Under the pieces are notes generated by a model. The model made no database searches. It was not told the DNA's origin and worked only from the letters and a program-made list of their open reading frames with translations. Below are positions 6,771 to 14,382 of a stretch of 17,531 nt of DNA, piece by piece. How positions within the stretch are numbered: position 1 is the stretch's first letter; each line of letters opens with the position of its first letter. Made by a program: the position numbers and the translations under genes. This DNA is from UMGS75 sp051872775 (GTDB lineage: Bacteria; Bacillota_I; Bacilli_A; ML615J-28; CAG-313): NCBI GenBank assembly GCA_051872775.1, contig JBJEEE010000017.1, positions 1 to 17,531 on the forward strand, written 5' to 3'.

Positions 6771-8825
6771 ATGTTTAAAATTGCAATTGATGGTCCAGCT
6801 GGGGCCGGTAAATCTACTATTTCCAAAATTGTTGCGGAAAAATTACATTTTGAATACATTGACACAGGCGCAATGTATCGAGCAGTAACACTTAAAGCAC
6901 TTCGTCTTGGCATTGATATGGAAGATGAAAATGCTTATGGTTTTTTAGATTCTACATCTTTAGATATCATGAATGGTCATGTTATTCTTGATGGAGAAGA
7001 TGTAACGGAAGCTATTCGTTCGGTTGAAGTTACTAATCAAGTTTCAACTCCATCAAAAATTGGTGTCGTAAGATCTTTTTTAGTTGACTATCAACGTAAG
7101 ATTAGTGATGCTAAAAATGTGATAATGGATGGTAGAGATATTGGTACCGTTGTTCTTCCAAATGCTGATTTAAAAATATATTTAGATGCTACCGTTGAAT
7201 GTCGAGCTAAACGTAGAATGTTAGAACGACTTGAAAAAGGCTTATCACTTTCTTTAGAGGAAACAATCAAAGAAATTGAGGTACGTGATTTTAAAGATTC
7301 AACCCGTAAGATTAGTCCATTAAAGAAAGCTGATGATGCAATTGTGATTGACTCATCAAATATGACAATTGATGAAGTTGTAAATGAAATTATTTTATTA
7401 GTTAATGAAAGGGGCTTTAAAACTATGAGCAAAGAAAGAATTACAGAATTTCAAACAGTTAAAGGACGCATTATTAATGTTACTAAAGATGCGATTTATC
7501 TAGAATTAGAGGAAGGCGAAAAGGCGGTTATCTACTCTAATGACTTACTTAATTATTCAGAAGGTCAAAAATTAAGAGATAGTTATAACGAAGGTCAAGA
7601 ATTTGAAGCCCAAGTTAAACAAATTGCAAAAGATCGTAAAACAGGGGAACCACTATATATTTTATCCACAAAATTAGAGGCAGAAAAAGAAAAACTTTCG
7701 ATTTTTGAAGAACTAAAAGAAAAAGATGAAATCATTTCTGCAAAAATAGTTAAAGTAACAAATGCTGGTGCCGATCTTGTTTATCATGACTTAAAAGTAT
7801 TTATGCCTATTCGCAATGTTGATTTATCTGTTGAAGCATTACATAAGATGGTTGGTCAACATTTAGATGTTATTGTTACTTTTGTTAACAAAGATCGTAT
7901 GCAAGTACAAGTATCTAATCATTTAGCTTTAAAGAAACAAGCACGTTTACAAAAAGAAGAAGCCTTAAGTAAAATTCATGAAGGTGATATTCTTGAAGGT
8001 GTTGTTGTCGATGTATTACCTTATGGTGCAATCGTAAGTCTTGGCCAAGTTTCTGGATTACTTCATGTATCAGAAATTAGTCATAAATTAGTAAGAAACG
8101 CTAATGATGTTTATAAAGTAAATGATAAAGTAACAGTAAAAGTAATCAAGATGGAAAAAGATCGTATTGGTCTTTCTGTTCGTCAACTTACTCCTCATCC
8201 TTGGGAAATTTTAAAAGAAAAATATCATGAAGGTGATGTTTTTGAAGGTGTGGTTGCAAAAGTTATTGATGCAGGTTTATTAATTAAATTAACGGATGAA
8301 TATTCTGGATTAATGCCAAAAAGTGAATATTCTTGGTTAGTTAATGAAAAACTTGATGGTAAATATAATGAAGGCGATAAGATTACGGTTAAAGTTTTAA
8401 GCATTGACGATGCTAAAAAACGTGTAAGCTTATCTCATCGTGCTACTGTTGAAAATACTTGGGGTTCAATCAAAGTTAGAAAAGGCGATACGATAAAAGT
8501 TAGTATTGCGGAAATTGTTGAACGCGGTGCGAAAGTAAATTATTTAAATGTTACAGGATTTATGCCAATCAATGAAGTTACTGCAACTCGTCGTATTCAA
8601 AAAGTTGATGAAGTATTCCCAGTTGGTACTGAAGTTGAAGTATGTGTTATTGATGTAGATCCATCTCGTGCTAAATTAGTCGTAAGTGCTAAAGCATTAG
8701 AACTTGCAAAAGAACGTGCTGAATATGACAAATACTACAAAGAACAAGAAAAAGAAACTCCTGCCGCAACATTAGGTGAATTAATCGGCAAGATGAATTT
8801 ATTTGACGAAGAGGAAGATAAGTAA
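6771..8825 (+). CDS. cmk-rpsA: Fused cytidylate kinase / ribosomal protein S1
   Basis: A 684-residue fusion. Residues 1 to about 218 are (d)CMP kinase, which phosphorylates CMP and dCMP. They hold the P-loop GPAGAGKS (8-15), DTGAMYRA (31-38) and DGRDIGT (120-126), and end at the usual length. From M219 on there are five S1 RNA-binding domains, about 228-297, 318-388, 403-472, 486-561 and 570-644, typified by GDILEGVVVDVLPYGAIVSL and GLLHVSEIS. Ribosomal protein S1 binds mRNA at the small subunit. The first two domains are the most divergent. In Bacillus the same two functions are adjacent separate genes (cmk, ypfD), so this is a fusion of neighbours. The start at 6771 follows a modest GAGGT (6758-6762) and the promoter. 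GAAAGGGG before the ATG at 7425 may allow S1 to be made separately. The stop overlaps der by one base. Confidence 0.93.
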   Translation: MFKIAIDGPAGAGKSTISKIVAEKLHFEYIDTGAMYRAVTLKALRLGIDMEDENAYGFLDSTSLDIMNGHVILDGEDVTEAIRSVEVTNQVSTPSKIGVVRSFLVDYQRKISDAKNVIMDGRDIGTVVLPNADLKIYLDATVECRAKRRMLERLEKGLSLSLEETIKEIEVRDFKDSTRKISPLKKADDAIVIDSSNMTIDEVVNEIILLVNERGFKTMSKERITEFQTVKGRIINVTKDAIYLELEEGEKAVIYSNDLLNYSEGQKLRDSYNEGQEFEAQVKQIAKDRKTGEPLYILSTKLEAEKEKLSIFEELKEKDEIISAKIVKVTNAGADLVYHDLKVFMPIRNVDLSVEALHKMVGQHLDVIVTFVNKDRMQVQVSNHLALKKQARLQKEEALSKIHEGDILEGVVVDVLPYGAIVSLGQVSGLLHVSEISHKLVRNANDVYKVNDKVTVKVIKMEKDRIGLSVRQLTPHPWEILKEKYHEGDVFEGVVAKVIDAGLLIKLTDEYSGLMPKSEYSWLVNEKLDGKYNEGDKITVKVLSIDDAKKRVSLSHRATVENTWGSIKVRKGDTIKVSIAEIVERGAKVNYLNVTGFMPINEVTATRRIQKVDEVFPVGTEVEVCVIDVDPSRAKLVVSAKALELAKERAEYDKYYKEQEKETPAATLGELIGKMNLFDEEEDK
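7407..7427 (+). promoter_or_regulatory. Possible internal ribosome binding site and start for the S1 part
   Basis: GAAAGGGG (7407-7414) lies ten bases before an in-frame ATG (7425-7427) exactly at the kinase/S1 boundary. The protein from there begins MSKERITEF and would be a 466-residue stand-alone S1. The spacing is slightly long and the match to AGGAGG is partial, so internal initiation is an inference. Confidence 0.4.
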
Positions 8826-10135
8826 TGAGACGTGGTACCGTAGCAATTGTTGGTCGTCCTAATGTTGGAAAGTCAAGTATATTTAATCGTTTGGCTGGCC
8901 AAAAATTAGCTATAACTGATGATGCTAGCGGTATTACCCGTGATCGTCTATATGCTAGATGTGAATGGCTTGATCAACAATTTGATTTAATTGATACTGG
9001 TGGAATTGAACTTTCCAATGTTCCATTTATGGAAGAGATTAGAGCTCAAGCTGAGCTTGCAATTGATGAATCTGATATGATTGTACTTGTTGTCGATGGC
9101 CGAGTTGGGGTTACAAAGGAAGATGAAGATGTAATTAATATTTTACATCGTTCTAAAAAACCTATCATCGTTGCCGCAAACAAGATTGATGATTTGAAAT
9201 TTATGGATAATGTTTATGAATTTTATAATCTCGGCGTTGATATGGTCTTTCCTATTAGTGCTCTTCATGGTATTGGTATTGGTGATTTACTTGATTTTAT
9301 TGTCAACAATTTGCCAGAGAAAAAGCTAAAACATTATGATAATACTATTGAGTTTTGTTTTATTGGCCAACCTAATGTTGGTAAAAGCTCTCTAACTAAT
9401 GCTATCTTAGGAACAGAAAGGGTAATAGTTAGCGATATTCCTGGTACAACTCGCGATGCTATCGATACTCCATTTGTTCGTGATGGTCAAAACTATGTTG
9501 TTATTGATACTGCGGGTATTCGTAAACAAGGTAAAATTTATGAGAATGCAGAAAAATATAGTGTCTTAAGAGCTATGAAAGCAATCGAAAGATCGGAAAT
9601 TGTTATTGTCGTTCTTGATGGTACAAAAGAAGTCGAAGAACAAGATAAACGCATTGCAGGTCTTCCGATTGATCAAAAGAAAGCAGTAATTATTGTAGTA
9701 AATAAATGGGATGCAGTCAAAAAAGATGAAAAATCCATGAATGAATATACTGAAAAAATAAGAAAAAACTTTGTCTTCTTAAGTTATGCGCCAATTGCTT
9801 TTGTGTCCGCATTAAAAAATGAAAGAATACATACTTTATTTGATCTTATTAAAGAAGTATACGAAAACTATCATCGACGTATTCAAACTAGCATTTTAAA
9901 TGATGTTATTTTAGATGCAACGATTGCTAATCTTGCACCTATATTTAATGGTGATCGTTTACGAGTTAGTTATGCAACTCAAAGTGGTACCACTCCACCT
10001 ACCTTCGTTTTATTTGTTAATGATCCTAATTATATGCATTTTTCTTATCAACGTTATTTAGAGAATAAAATTAGAGAGGCTTTCATTTTAGATGGCACGC
10101 CTATTCAATTTATTCTTAGAAAGCGTGAAGAATAA
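8825..10135 (+). CDS. der: Ribosome-assembly GTPase Der (EngA)
   Basis: Essential GTPase needed for maturation of the 50S ribosomal subunit. The 436-residue protein has the tandem G-domain layout unique to Der. Domain 1 has GRPNVGKS (10-17), DTGGIE (57-62) and NKID (119-122). Domain 2 has GQPNVGKS (181-188), DTAGIRK (from 228) and NKWD (293-296). A C-terminal KH-like domain follows from about 350. The ATG overlaps the cmk-rpsA stop (TAATG), with GAGGAAG (8811-8817) seven bases upstream, so translation is probably coupled. The position between S1 and gpsA is conserved in Bacilli, and adjacency to S1 suits a translation role. All nucleotide-binding motifs are intact. Confidence 0.97.
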   Translation: MRRGTVAIVGRPNVGKSSIFNRLAGQKLAITDDASGITRDRLYARCEWLDQQFDLIDTGGIELSNVPFMEEIRAQAELAIDESDMIVLVVDGRVGVTKEDEDVINILHRSKKPIIVAANKIDDLKFMDNVYEFYNLGVDMVFPISALHGIGIGDLLDFIVNNLPEKKLKHYDNTIEFCFIGQPNVGKSSLTNAILGTERVIVSDIPGTTRDAIDTPFVRDGQNYVVIDTAGIRKQGKIYENAEKYSVLRAMKAIERSEIVIVVLDGTKEVEEQDKRIAGLPIDQKKAVIIVVNKWDAVKKDEKSMNEYTEKIRKNFVFLSYAPIAFVSALKNERIHTLFDLIKEVYENYHRRIQTSILNDVILDATIANLAPIFNGDRLRVSYATQSGTTPPTFVLFVNDPNYMHFSYQRYLENKIREAFILDGTPIQFILRKREE

Positions 10136-11133
10136 TGAATGTGACAATTATTGGAGCTGGAAGTTGGGGTTGTGCTTTAGCAAATGTACTTTCTAACAAT
10201 CATCATTCCGTCATTCTTTATGATATAAATCAACATACCGTTGATGAAATTAATACTTTACACTGTAATTCCCTTGTTCCTAATGCAACTTTAAATGAAG
10301 ATATTATGGCTACCACTGATTTACAACTTGCTACAAGTCATAGTTCTATTATTGTCTTATCGGTACCTACTAAAGTAATTAGAGGGGTACTTGAAAGAAT
10401 AAGTGAACAAATAACTGAGCCCAAATTATTTGTAAATACTAGTAAAGGATTAGAACCTAATACTTTCAAAAGAGTATCGGAAATTGTATCTGAAATTATT
10501 CCTTCTTCATTTTTAAAAGGATTTGTGGCCTTAACTGGTCCATCCCATGCGGAGGAAGTAATCATTAATTTACCTACTACCATCTGTTCGGTTAGTGAAA
10601 ATTCCTCAGATGCATCTTTCATTCAACACCTTTTTAGTAATCATCAAAACTTTAGAGTTTATACAGGTAATGATTTGATTGGATCTGAACTTTGTGGTTC
10701 AATTAAAAATGTTTATGCCATTGCCTCAGGATTGCTTGAAGGAATGGGGTATGGTGATAATGCAAGAGCTGGATTAATTTCAAGAGCTTTAGTAGAAATG
10801 CGACGAATTGTCACATTACTTGGAGGAAAAGAAGAAACCTTATATGGGTTAACGGGAATTGGTGATTTAGTTGTTACAACTACATCCCATCATTCACGTA
10901 ATTTTCAAGCTGGGGTTAAGCTAGCAAGTGGTAAAAGTCTTGATGAAACAATCGCTTCGATGCCAATGACGGTCGAAGGTGCTCGTACTGCACTAGCGGT
11001 ACATGAACTTGCGATAAAATATAATCTCGATACTCCTATTATTAATGAAGTTTACAATGTAATATATCATAAAAAACCAGTAAAAGATGCTGTTCATGAT
11101 TTATTTAAAAGAGCTTTAAAAGAAGAAAACTAA
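10135..11133 (+). CDS. gpsA: Glycerol-3-phosphate dehydrogenase [NAD(P)+]
   Basis: Cytoplasmic enzyme that reduces dihydroxyacetone phosphate to sn-glycerol-3-phosphate, the backbone for phospholipids and the substrate of PlsY. The 332 residues match the family length. The Rossmann fold opens the protein with GAGSWG (7-12). NTSKGLEP, ALTGPSHAEEV and the catalytic lysine K191 in GSIKNVYAIASGL are present, followed by NARAGLISRALVEM and GLTGIGDLVVT. The start overlaps the der stop as TAATG, and there is no strong ribosome binding site of its own, so expression probably depends on coupling to der. A terminator at 11132-11157 ends the operon. Confidence 0.96.
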   Translation: MNVTIIGAGSWGCALANVLSNNHHSVILYDINQHTVDEINTLHCNSLVPNATLNEDIMATTDLQLATSHSSIIVLSVPTKVIRGVLERISEQITEPKLFVNTSKGLEPNTFKRVSEIVSEIIPSSFLKGFVALTGPSHAEEVIINLPTTICSVSENSSDASFIQHLFSNHQNFRVYTGNDLIGSELCGSIKNVYAIASGLLEGMGYGDNARAGLISRALVEMRRIVTLLGGKEETLYGLTGIGDLVVTTTSHHSRNFQAGVKLASGKSLDETIASMPMTVEGARTALAVHELAIKYNLDTPIINEVYNVIYHKKPVKDAVHDLFKRALKEEN

Positions 11134-11157
11134 AAATGCACTTTTGTGCATTTTTTT
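11132..11157 (+). terminator. Rho-independent terminator after gpsA
   Basis: A perfect stem pairs AAAAATGCAC (11132-11141) with GTGCATTTTT (11146-11155) around a TTTT loop and ends in a run of seven T. It overlaps the gpsA stop codon by two bases and closes the cmk-rpsA-der-gpsA operon. Confidence 0.9.
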
Positions 11158-11253
11158 GCTATATTGATAATCTAGGTTATTAATAATTATGTAAGAATAA
11201 ATAAAAAATCATTATTTAAAGATTACTTCATATAATTAAAATGAGGTGATTTT

Positions 11254-11493
11254 ATGAATATCAATAAAGTAATGAGTTTTATATCAGAAAACAATATTTC
11301 ACCAGATGAACTATTTTCCTTAGTCGAAAGGGTAAGAACTATGGATTTATCAGATGAAACAAGTATTCGAAAAGTAATAAAAGATGTATCAAAGATGGCT
11401 AATAAACCGATTGATAAAGCTCAAGAAAATAAACTTGTTAGGGATATTATGCAAAATGGCATTAATGAAGATTTATTAGATGTTTTAAAATAA
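11254..11493 (+). CDS. Small SpoVIF-like protein (stage VI sporulation protein F family)
   Basis: A 79-residue soluble protein, predicted to be all helical, with no signal peptide or membrane segment. The stretch DLSDETSIRKVIKDVSKMANKPIDKAQENKLVRDIMQNGI resembles the SpoVIF family of endospore formers, in which a similar helix, an A-x-K/R-P turn and a second helix recur. I recognise this from memory, so treat it as probable. The start is well supported by GAGGTGA (11243-11249) four to five bases before the ATG. The gene is monocistronic, flanked by terminators at 11132-11157 and 11507-11546. A location just after gpsA fits the area where Bacillus keeps spore genes. CATATAAT (11229-11236) upstream has no good sigma-A -35, which leaves room for another sigma factor. 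No other sporulation gene is in the window. Confidence 0.6.
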   Translation: MNINKVMSFISENNISPDELFSLVERVRTMDLSDETSIRKVIKDVSKMANKPIDKAQENKLVRDIMQNGINEDLLDVLK

Positions 11494-11506
11494 CCTAAAT
11501 TTAATG

Positions 11507-11546
11507 AAAGAAAAGGCTTTGTAAGTCTTTTCTTTTTGATTTTTTG
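11507..11546 (+). terminator. Rho-independent terminator after the SpoVIF-like gene
   Basis: A 13-bp stem with one G-U pair joins AAAGAAAAGGCTT (11507-11519) to AAGTCTTTTCTTT (11523-11535) around a TGT loop and is followed by T runs. Its tail overlaps the -35 region of the tldD promoter. Confidence 0.85.
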
Positions 11547-11563
11547 TACAATTGTGGTATAAT
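11536..11563 (+). promoter_or_regulatory. Extended -10 promoter of the tldD operon
   Basis: TTGATT (11536-11541), a 16-base spacer and TATAAT (11558-11563) preceded by TGG. A second TATAAT at 11571-11576 lacks a properly spaced -35. The leader before tldD is about 25 bases. Confidence 0.7.
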
Positions 11564-11596
11564 TGTCCCATATAATTTCAAAAGAGGTGAATAGAG

Positions 11597-13003
11597 ATGA
11601 AAAATGATTTTAATATTTCGGTTGATTTAGCAAAAGAAATCTTAGAACTTGCCTTATCATCAGGTGGTGATTTTGCTGAAGTGTTTATGGAAAGAACAAC
11701 AAATGAAAATTATGAAATGGTATCAGGAAAATTATCGAATGCTAGTGTTTCACAAGTATGTGGAGCTGCACTACGTATAATTAAAGATGATATTGAGGTT
11801 AATGCAAGTATTACAGATTGTTCACCTCAAAATTTAAAAAAGGCGGCTATTATGCTTTCAAAAAGTTTTTCCGGTGAAGCACATCAAGTAGTACTTCCTT
11901 TTGTTGAAAAAGAAGTAACAAAGGTTGTAAATCCTCTTAAGTATTCGGGAACATCGAATGAACAAGAAATTGCTCTACTTTCGAAAGCAACCGCTGGAGC
12001 TAAGGAATATAGCGATGAAATATGTCAAGTTGTTGCTAGAATTACGAAGAAACTTCAAGATATTTTTGTTTTTGCCAGTGACTCAACTTGGCAAAGCGAT
12101 ACAAGAGCTCAAACCCGTTTAGTGGTTATTGCGGTGGCAAGTGATGGCACGTCAATGCAAAATGGTAGTGTTCAATTTGGACGTAATCAAGGAATGGAAA
12201 TGTTTGATGAATGCGATCCATACGCTATGGGACAAGAAGCTGCCCATGATGCGGTCGAAATGTTACATGCCGAAGAAATGTGTGGTGGCGATATCCCTGT
12301 TGTTATTCATAATGGCTTTGGCGGCGTTATCTTACATGAAGCTTGTGTTCATGGATTAGAAGCAACATCAGTTGCGAAAGGTTTATCCGTTTTTTGTAAT
12401 AAACTAGGACAACAAATCGCAAGTCCTATCGTTAATGCCGTAGATGATGGTACAAATCTTAATGCTTGGGGATCTATCAATGTCGATGATGAAGGTACTC
12501 CATCTAGATGTAATGTTTTAATTGAAAATGGTATTTTGAAATCATATTTAGTTGATAAGAAAAATAGTAAAACGATGAATCATCCAATTACGGGATCATC
12601 TCGTCGTGAATCATATCGTCATACAACAACATCTAGAATGACAAATACTTATTTCTTGAATGGAAATTCAACTTTTGATGAAATTATCAAAAGTGTTAAA
12701 TATGGTTTCTTTGCGAAAAAAATGGGTGGTGGATCGGTTCAACCTGCTACTGGCGAGTTTAATTTTGCGGTTAACGTTGGTTATTTAATTGAAGATGGTA
12801 AGATTACTAAACCGGTTCGTGGTGCTACCCTTGTTGGTTCAGGACCAGAAGTCTTAATGAATATTGAAATGATTGCTGACAACTTAAGTTGTGCTCATGG
12901 TATGTGCGGATCGGTTAGTGGATCAATCCCTACTAATGTTGGTCAGCCTACTATTAAGGTTTCTCACATGACAGTTGGTGGAAAAGGAGGAAGTACAAAA
13001 TGA
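11597..13003 (+). CDS. tldD: TldD metalloprotease subunit
   Basis: Catalytic subunit of the TldD/TldE zinc protease, which degrades or trims unfolded and ribosomally made peptides in the cytoplasm. In enterobacteria it matures microcin B17 and degrades the CcdA antitoxin. The 468 residues match the family length. The metal-binding HExxxH is intact as H247-E248-A-C-V-H251 in a GGVILHEACVHGLEA context. The usual C-terminal region is present, with SSRRESYRHTTTSRMTNTY, GGGSVQPATGEFNFAV and VRGATLVGSGPEVL. The start follows GAGGTGA (11584-11590) at six bases. The stop is TGA and overlaps tldE by four bases, as expected for two subunits made together. Confidence 0.94.
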   Translation: MKNDFNISVDLAKEILELALSSGGDFAEVFMERTTNENYEMVSGKLSNASVSQVCGAALRIIKDDIEVNASITDCSPQNLKKAAIMLSKSFSGEAHQVVLPFVEKEVTKVVNPLKYSGTSNEQEIALLSKATAGAKEYSDEICQVVARITKKLQDIFVFASDSTWQSDTRAQTRLVVIAVASDGTSMQNGSVQFGRNQGMEMFDECDPYAMGQEAAHDAVEMLHAEEMCGGDIPVVIHNGFGGVILHEACVHGLEATSVAKGLSVFCNKLGQQIASPIVNAVDDGTNLNAWGSINVDDEGTPSRCNVLIENGILKSYLVDKKNSKTMNHPITGSSRRESYRHTTTSRMTNTYFLNGNSTFDEIIKSVKYGFFAKKMGGGSVQPATGEFNFAVNVGYLIEDGKITKPVRGATLVGSGPEVLMNIEMIADNLSCAHGMCGSVSGSIPTNVGQPTIKVSHMTVGGKGGSTK

Positions 13004-14331
13004 TGAATTATGAAGAAATAATTAAATTAGGTTTAGAACTTGGACTAAGTGAAATTGAATTATATATTCAAACAAATGAAGAAAACTCAATTGAATTATT
13101 TGATCAAAAGTTATCAAAGTATAACGTAAGTGATACTTTTGGTATTTCGATTCGTGGTAAGTACAATGATAAAATGGCTTATGCGTATACGGAAAGTCTA
13201 GAAGAAGAAAGTATCAAAACATTATTAAATCAATTAATTGCTAATGCTTCATCTATTACCGCAACCGAATCAGAGTACATTACAAGTTCAGGTCTCGTTT
13301 ATCCACAAGTAGAAGAAAATGTATCTGACTATAAAGATGTTACCTTAAATGAAAAAATAGAAAAATTAGTTAAAATTTGTAATGATGCTTTGGCCGTAGA
13401 TCAACGCATCGTCAAAATTGGAGAATGTTCTTATAATGAAATTTCGATTAAGACACAAATTATCAACTCTAAAGGATTAAATCTAGAAAGAAGTTCTTCA
13501 TATATTGTTACTTTCCTTGGGGCAGTTGCAAGTGATGGAAATGAAACCAAAGTAAATTATGGTATTGACTTTTCGATTAATTTTAAAGATATTAATTGCG
13601 AACATTTAGTTAAAGAAGCAACGGAAGAAGCTTTAGCTAGTTTAGGTGCTGGTAGTCTTGAGACAGGTTCATATGAAGTTATCTTTAATCATAATGCTGC
13701 TTCAAGTCTTTTACAAGCATTTACTCCAATTTTTGCGGGGGAAAGTGCGATTAGAAAACTTACACCTTTAGTTGATAAAATTGACACAAAGATTATGGGT
13801 AATAACATAACGATTATTGACGATCCTTTTAATGCTAAAGGATTGATTAAATATCCATTCGATGATGAGGGAACACCTTGTTATACTAAGAATATTGTTG
13901 AAAATGGTGTTTTTAAAGGCTTTTTACATAATTTAAAAACAGCCCATGCCTTCAATACTTCATCAACTGGTAATGGATTTAAAAGTTCAATCTCTTCATC
14001 TGTATCAACAAACCCATCTAATTTATATTTAGTTCCTGGCGACAAATCATTAGATGATATGATAGCCTCGGTTCAAGATGGTGTTTTAATAACAGATGTA
14101 TCTGGTTTACATGCAGGCGTTAATGCTATTTCTGGTGACTTTAATTTGCTTGCATCTGGTTTTGTTATTAAAGATGGGAAAAAGAATCGACCAGTTACTC
14201 TATTAGTAGTTTCAGGTAATTTTTATGACATGATGAACGATGTTAGCGAAATTGGCAATGATTTAGATAAAATTGATTCGGTAGCATCCCCATCGATTAA
14301 AGTAAATAAAATAACGATTTCATGTAAATAA
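13000..14331 (+). CDS. tldE: TldE/PmbA subunit of the TldD/TldE protease
   Basis: The non-catalytic partner of TldD, also called PmbA. The 443-residue protein has the two-part family fold: an N-terminal alpha/beta region, then a beta-rich C-terminal half with DDEGTPCYTKNIVENGVFKGFLHN, GLHAGVNAISGDFNLLASGFVI and NRPVTLLVVSGNFYDMM. The HExxxH of TldD is absent, as expected for this subunit. The sequence at that position reads FNHNAASSLLQAF. ATG 13000 overlaps the tldD TGA, and AAGGAGG (12984-12990) lies nine bases upstream. A second ATG at 13003 is less well spaced. The ABC exporter gene starts about 50 bases later with no visible terminator between, so it is likely cotranscribed. Confidence 0.94.
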   Translation: MMNYEEIIKLGLELGLSEIELYIQTNEENSIELFDQKLSKYNVSDTFGISIRGKYNDKMAYAYTESLEEESIKTLLNQLIANASSITATESEYITSSGLVYPQVEENVSDYKDVTLNEKIEKLVKICNDALAVDQRIVKIGECSYNEISIKTQIINSKGLNLERSSSYIVTFLGAVASDGNETKVNYGIDFSINFKDINCEHLVKEATEEALASLGAGSLETGSYEVIFNHNAASSLLQAFTPIFAGESAIRKLTPLVDKIDTKIMGNNITIIDDPFNAKGLIKYPFDDEGTPCYTKNIVENGVFKGFLHNLKTAHAFNTSSTGNGFKSSISSSVSTNPSNLYLVPGDKSLDDMIASVQDGVLITDVSGLHAGVNAISGDFNLLASGFVIKDGKKNRPVTLLVVSGNFYDMMNDVSEIGNDLDKIDSVASPSIKVNKITISCK

Positions 14332-14382
14332 AAAATAATTTATCTTAATATTTATAAATAAATTCAAAAGGAAGTGGTACAA

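Noticed and set aside
14374..14382. GTG start for the first ABC subunit
   Set aside because: The GTG lies within the AAAGGAAGTGG ribosome binding region, and the ATG at 14383 has better spacing.
14332..14382. Promoter between tldE and the ABC exporter
   Set aside because: A TATAAA-like string is present, but no -35 at a fitting distance. In such AT-rich DNA this is expected by chance.
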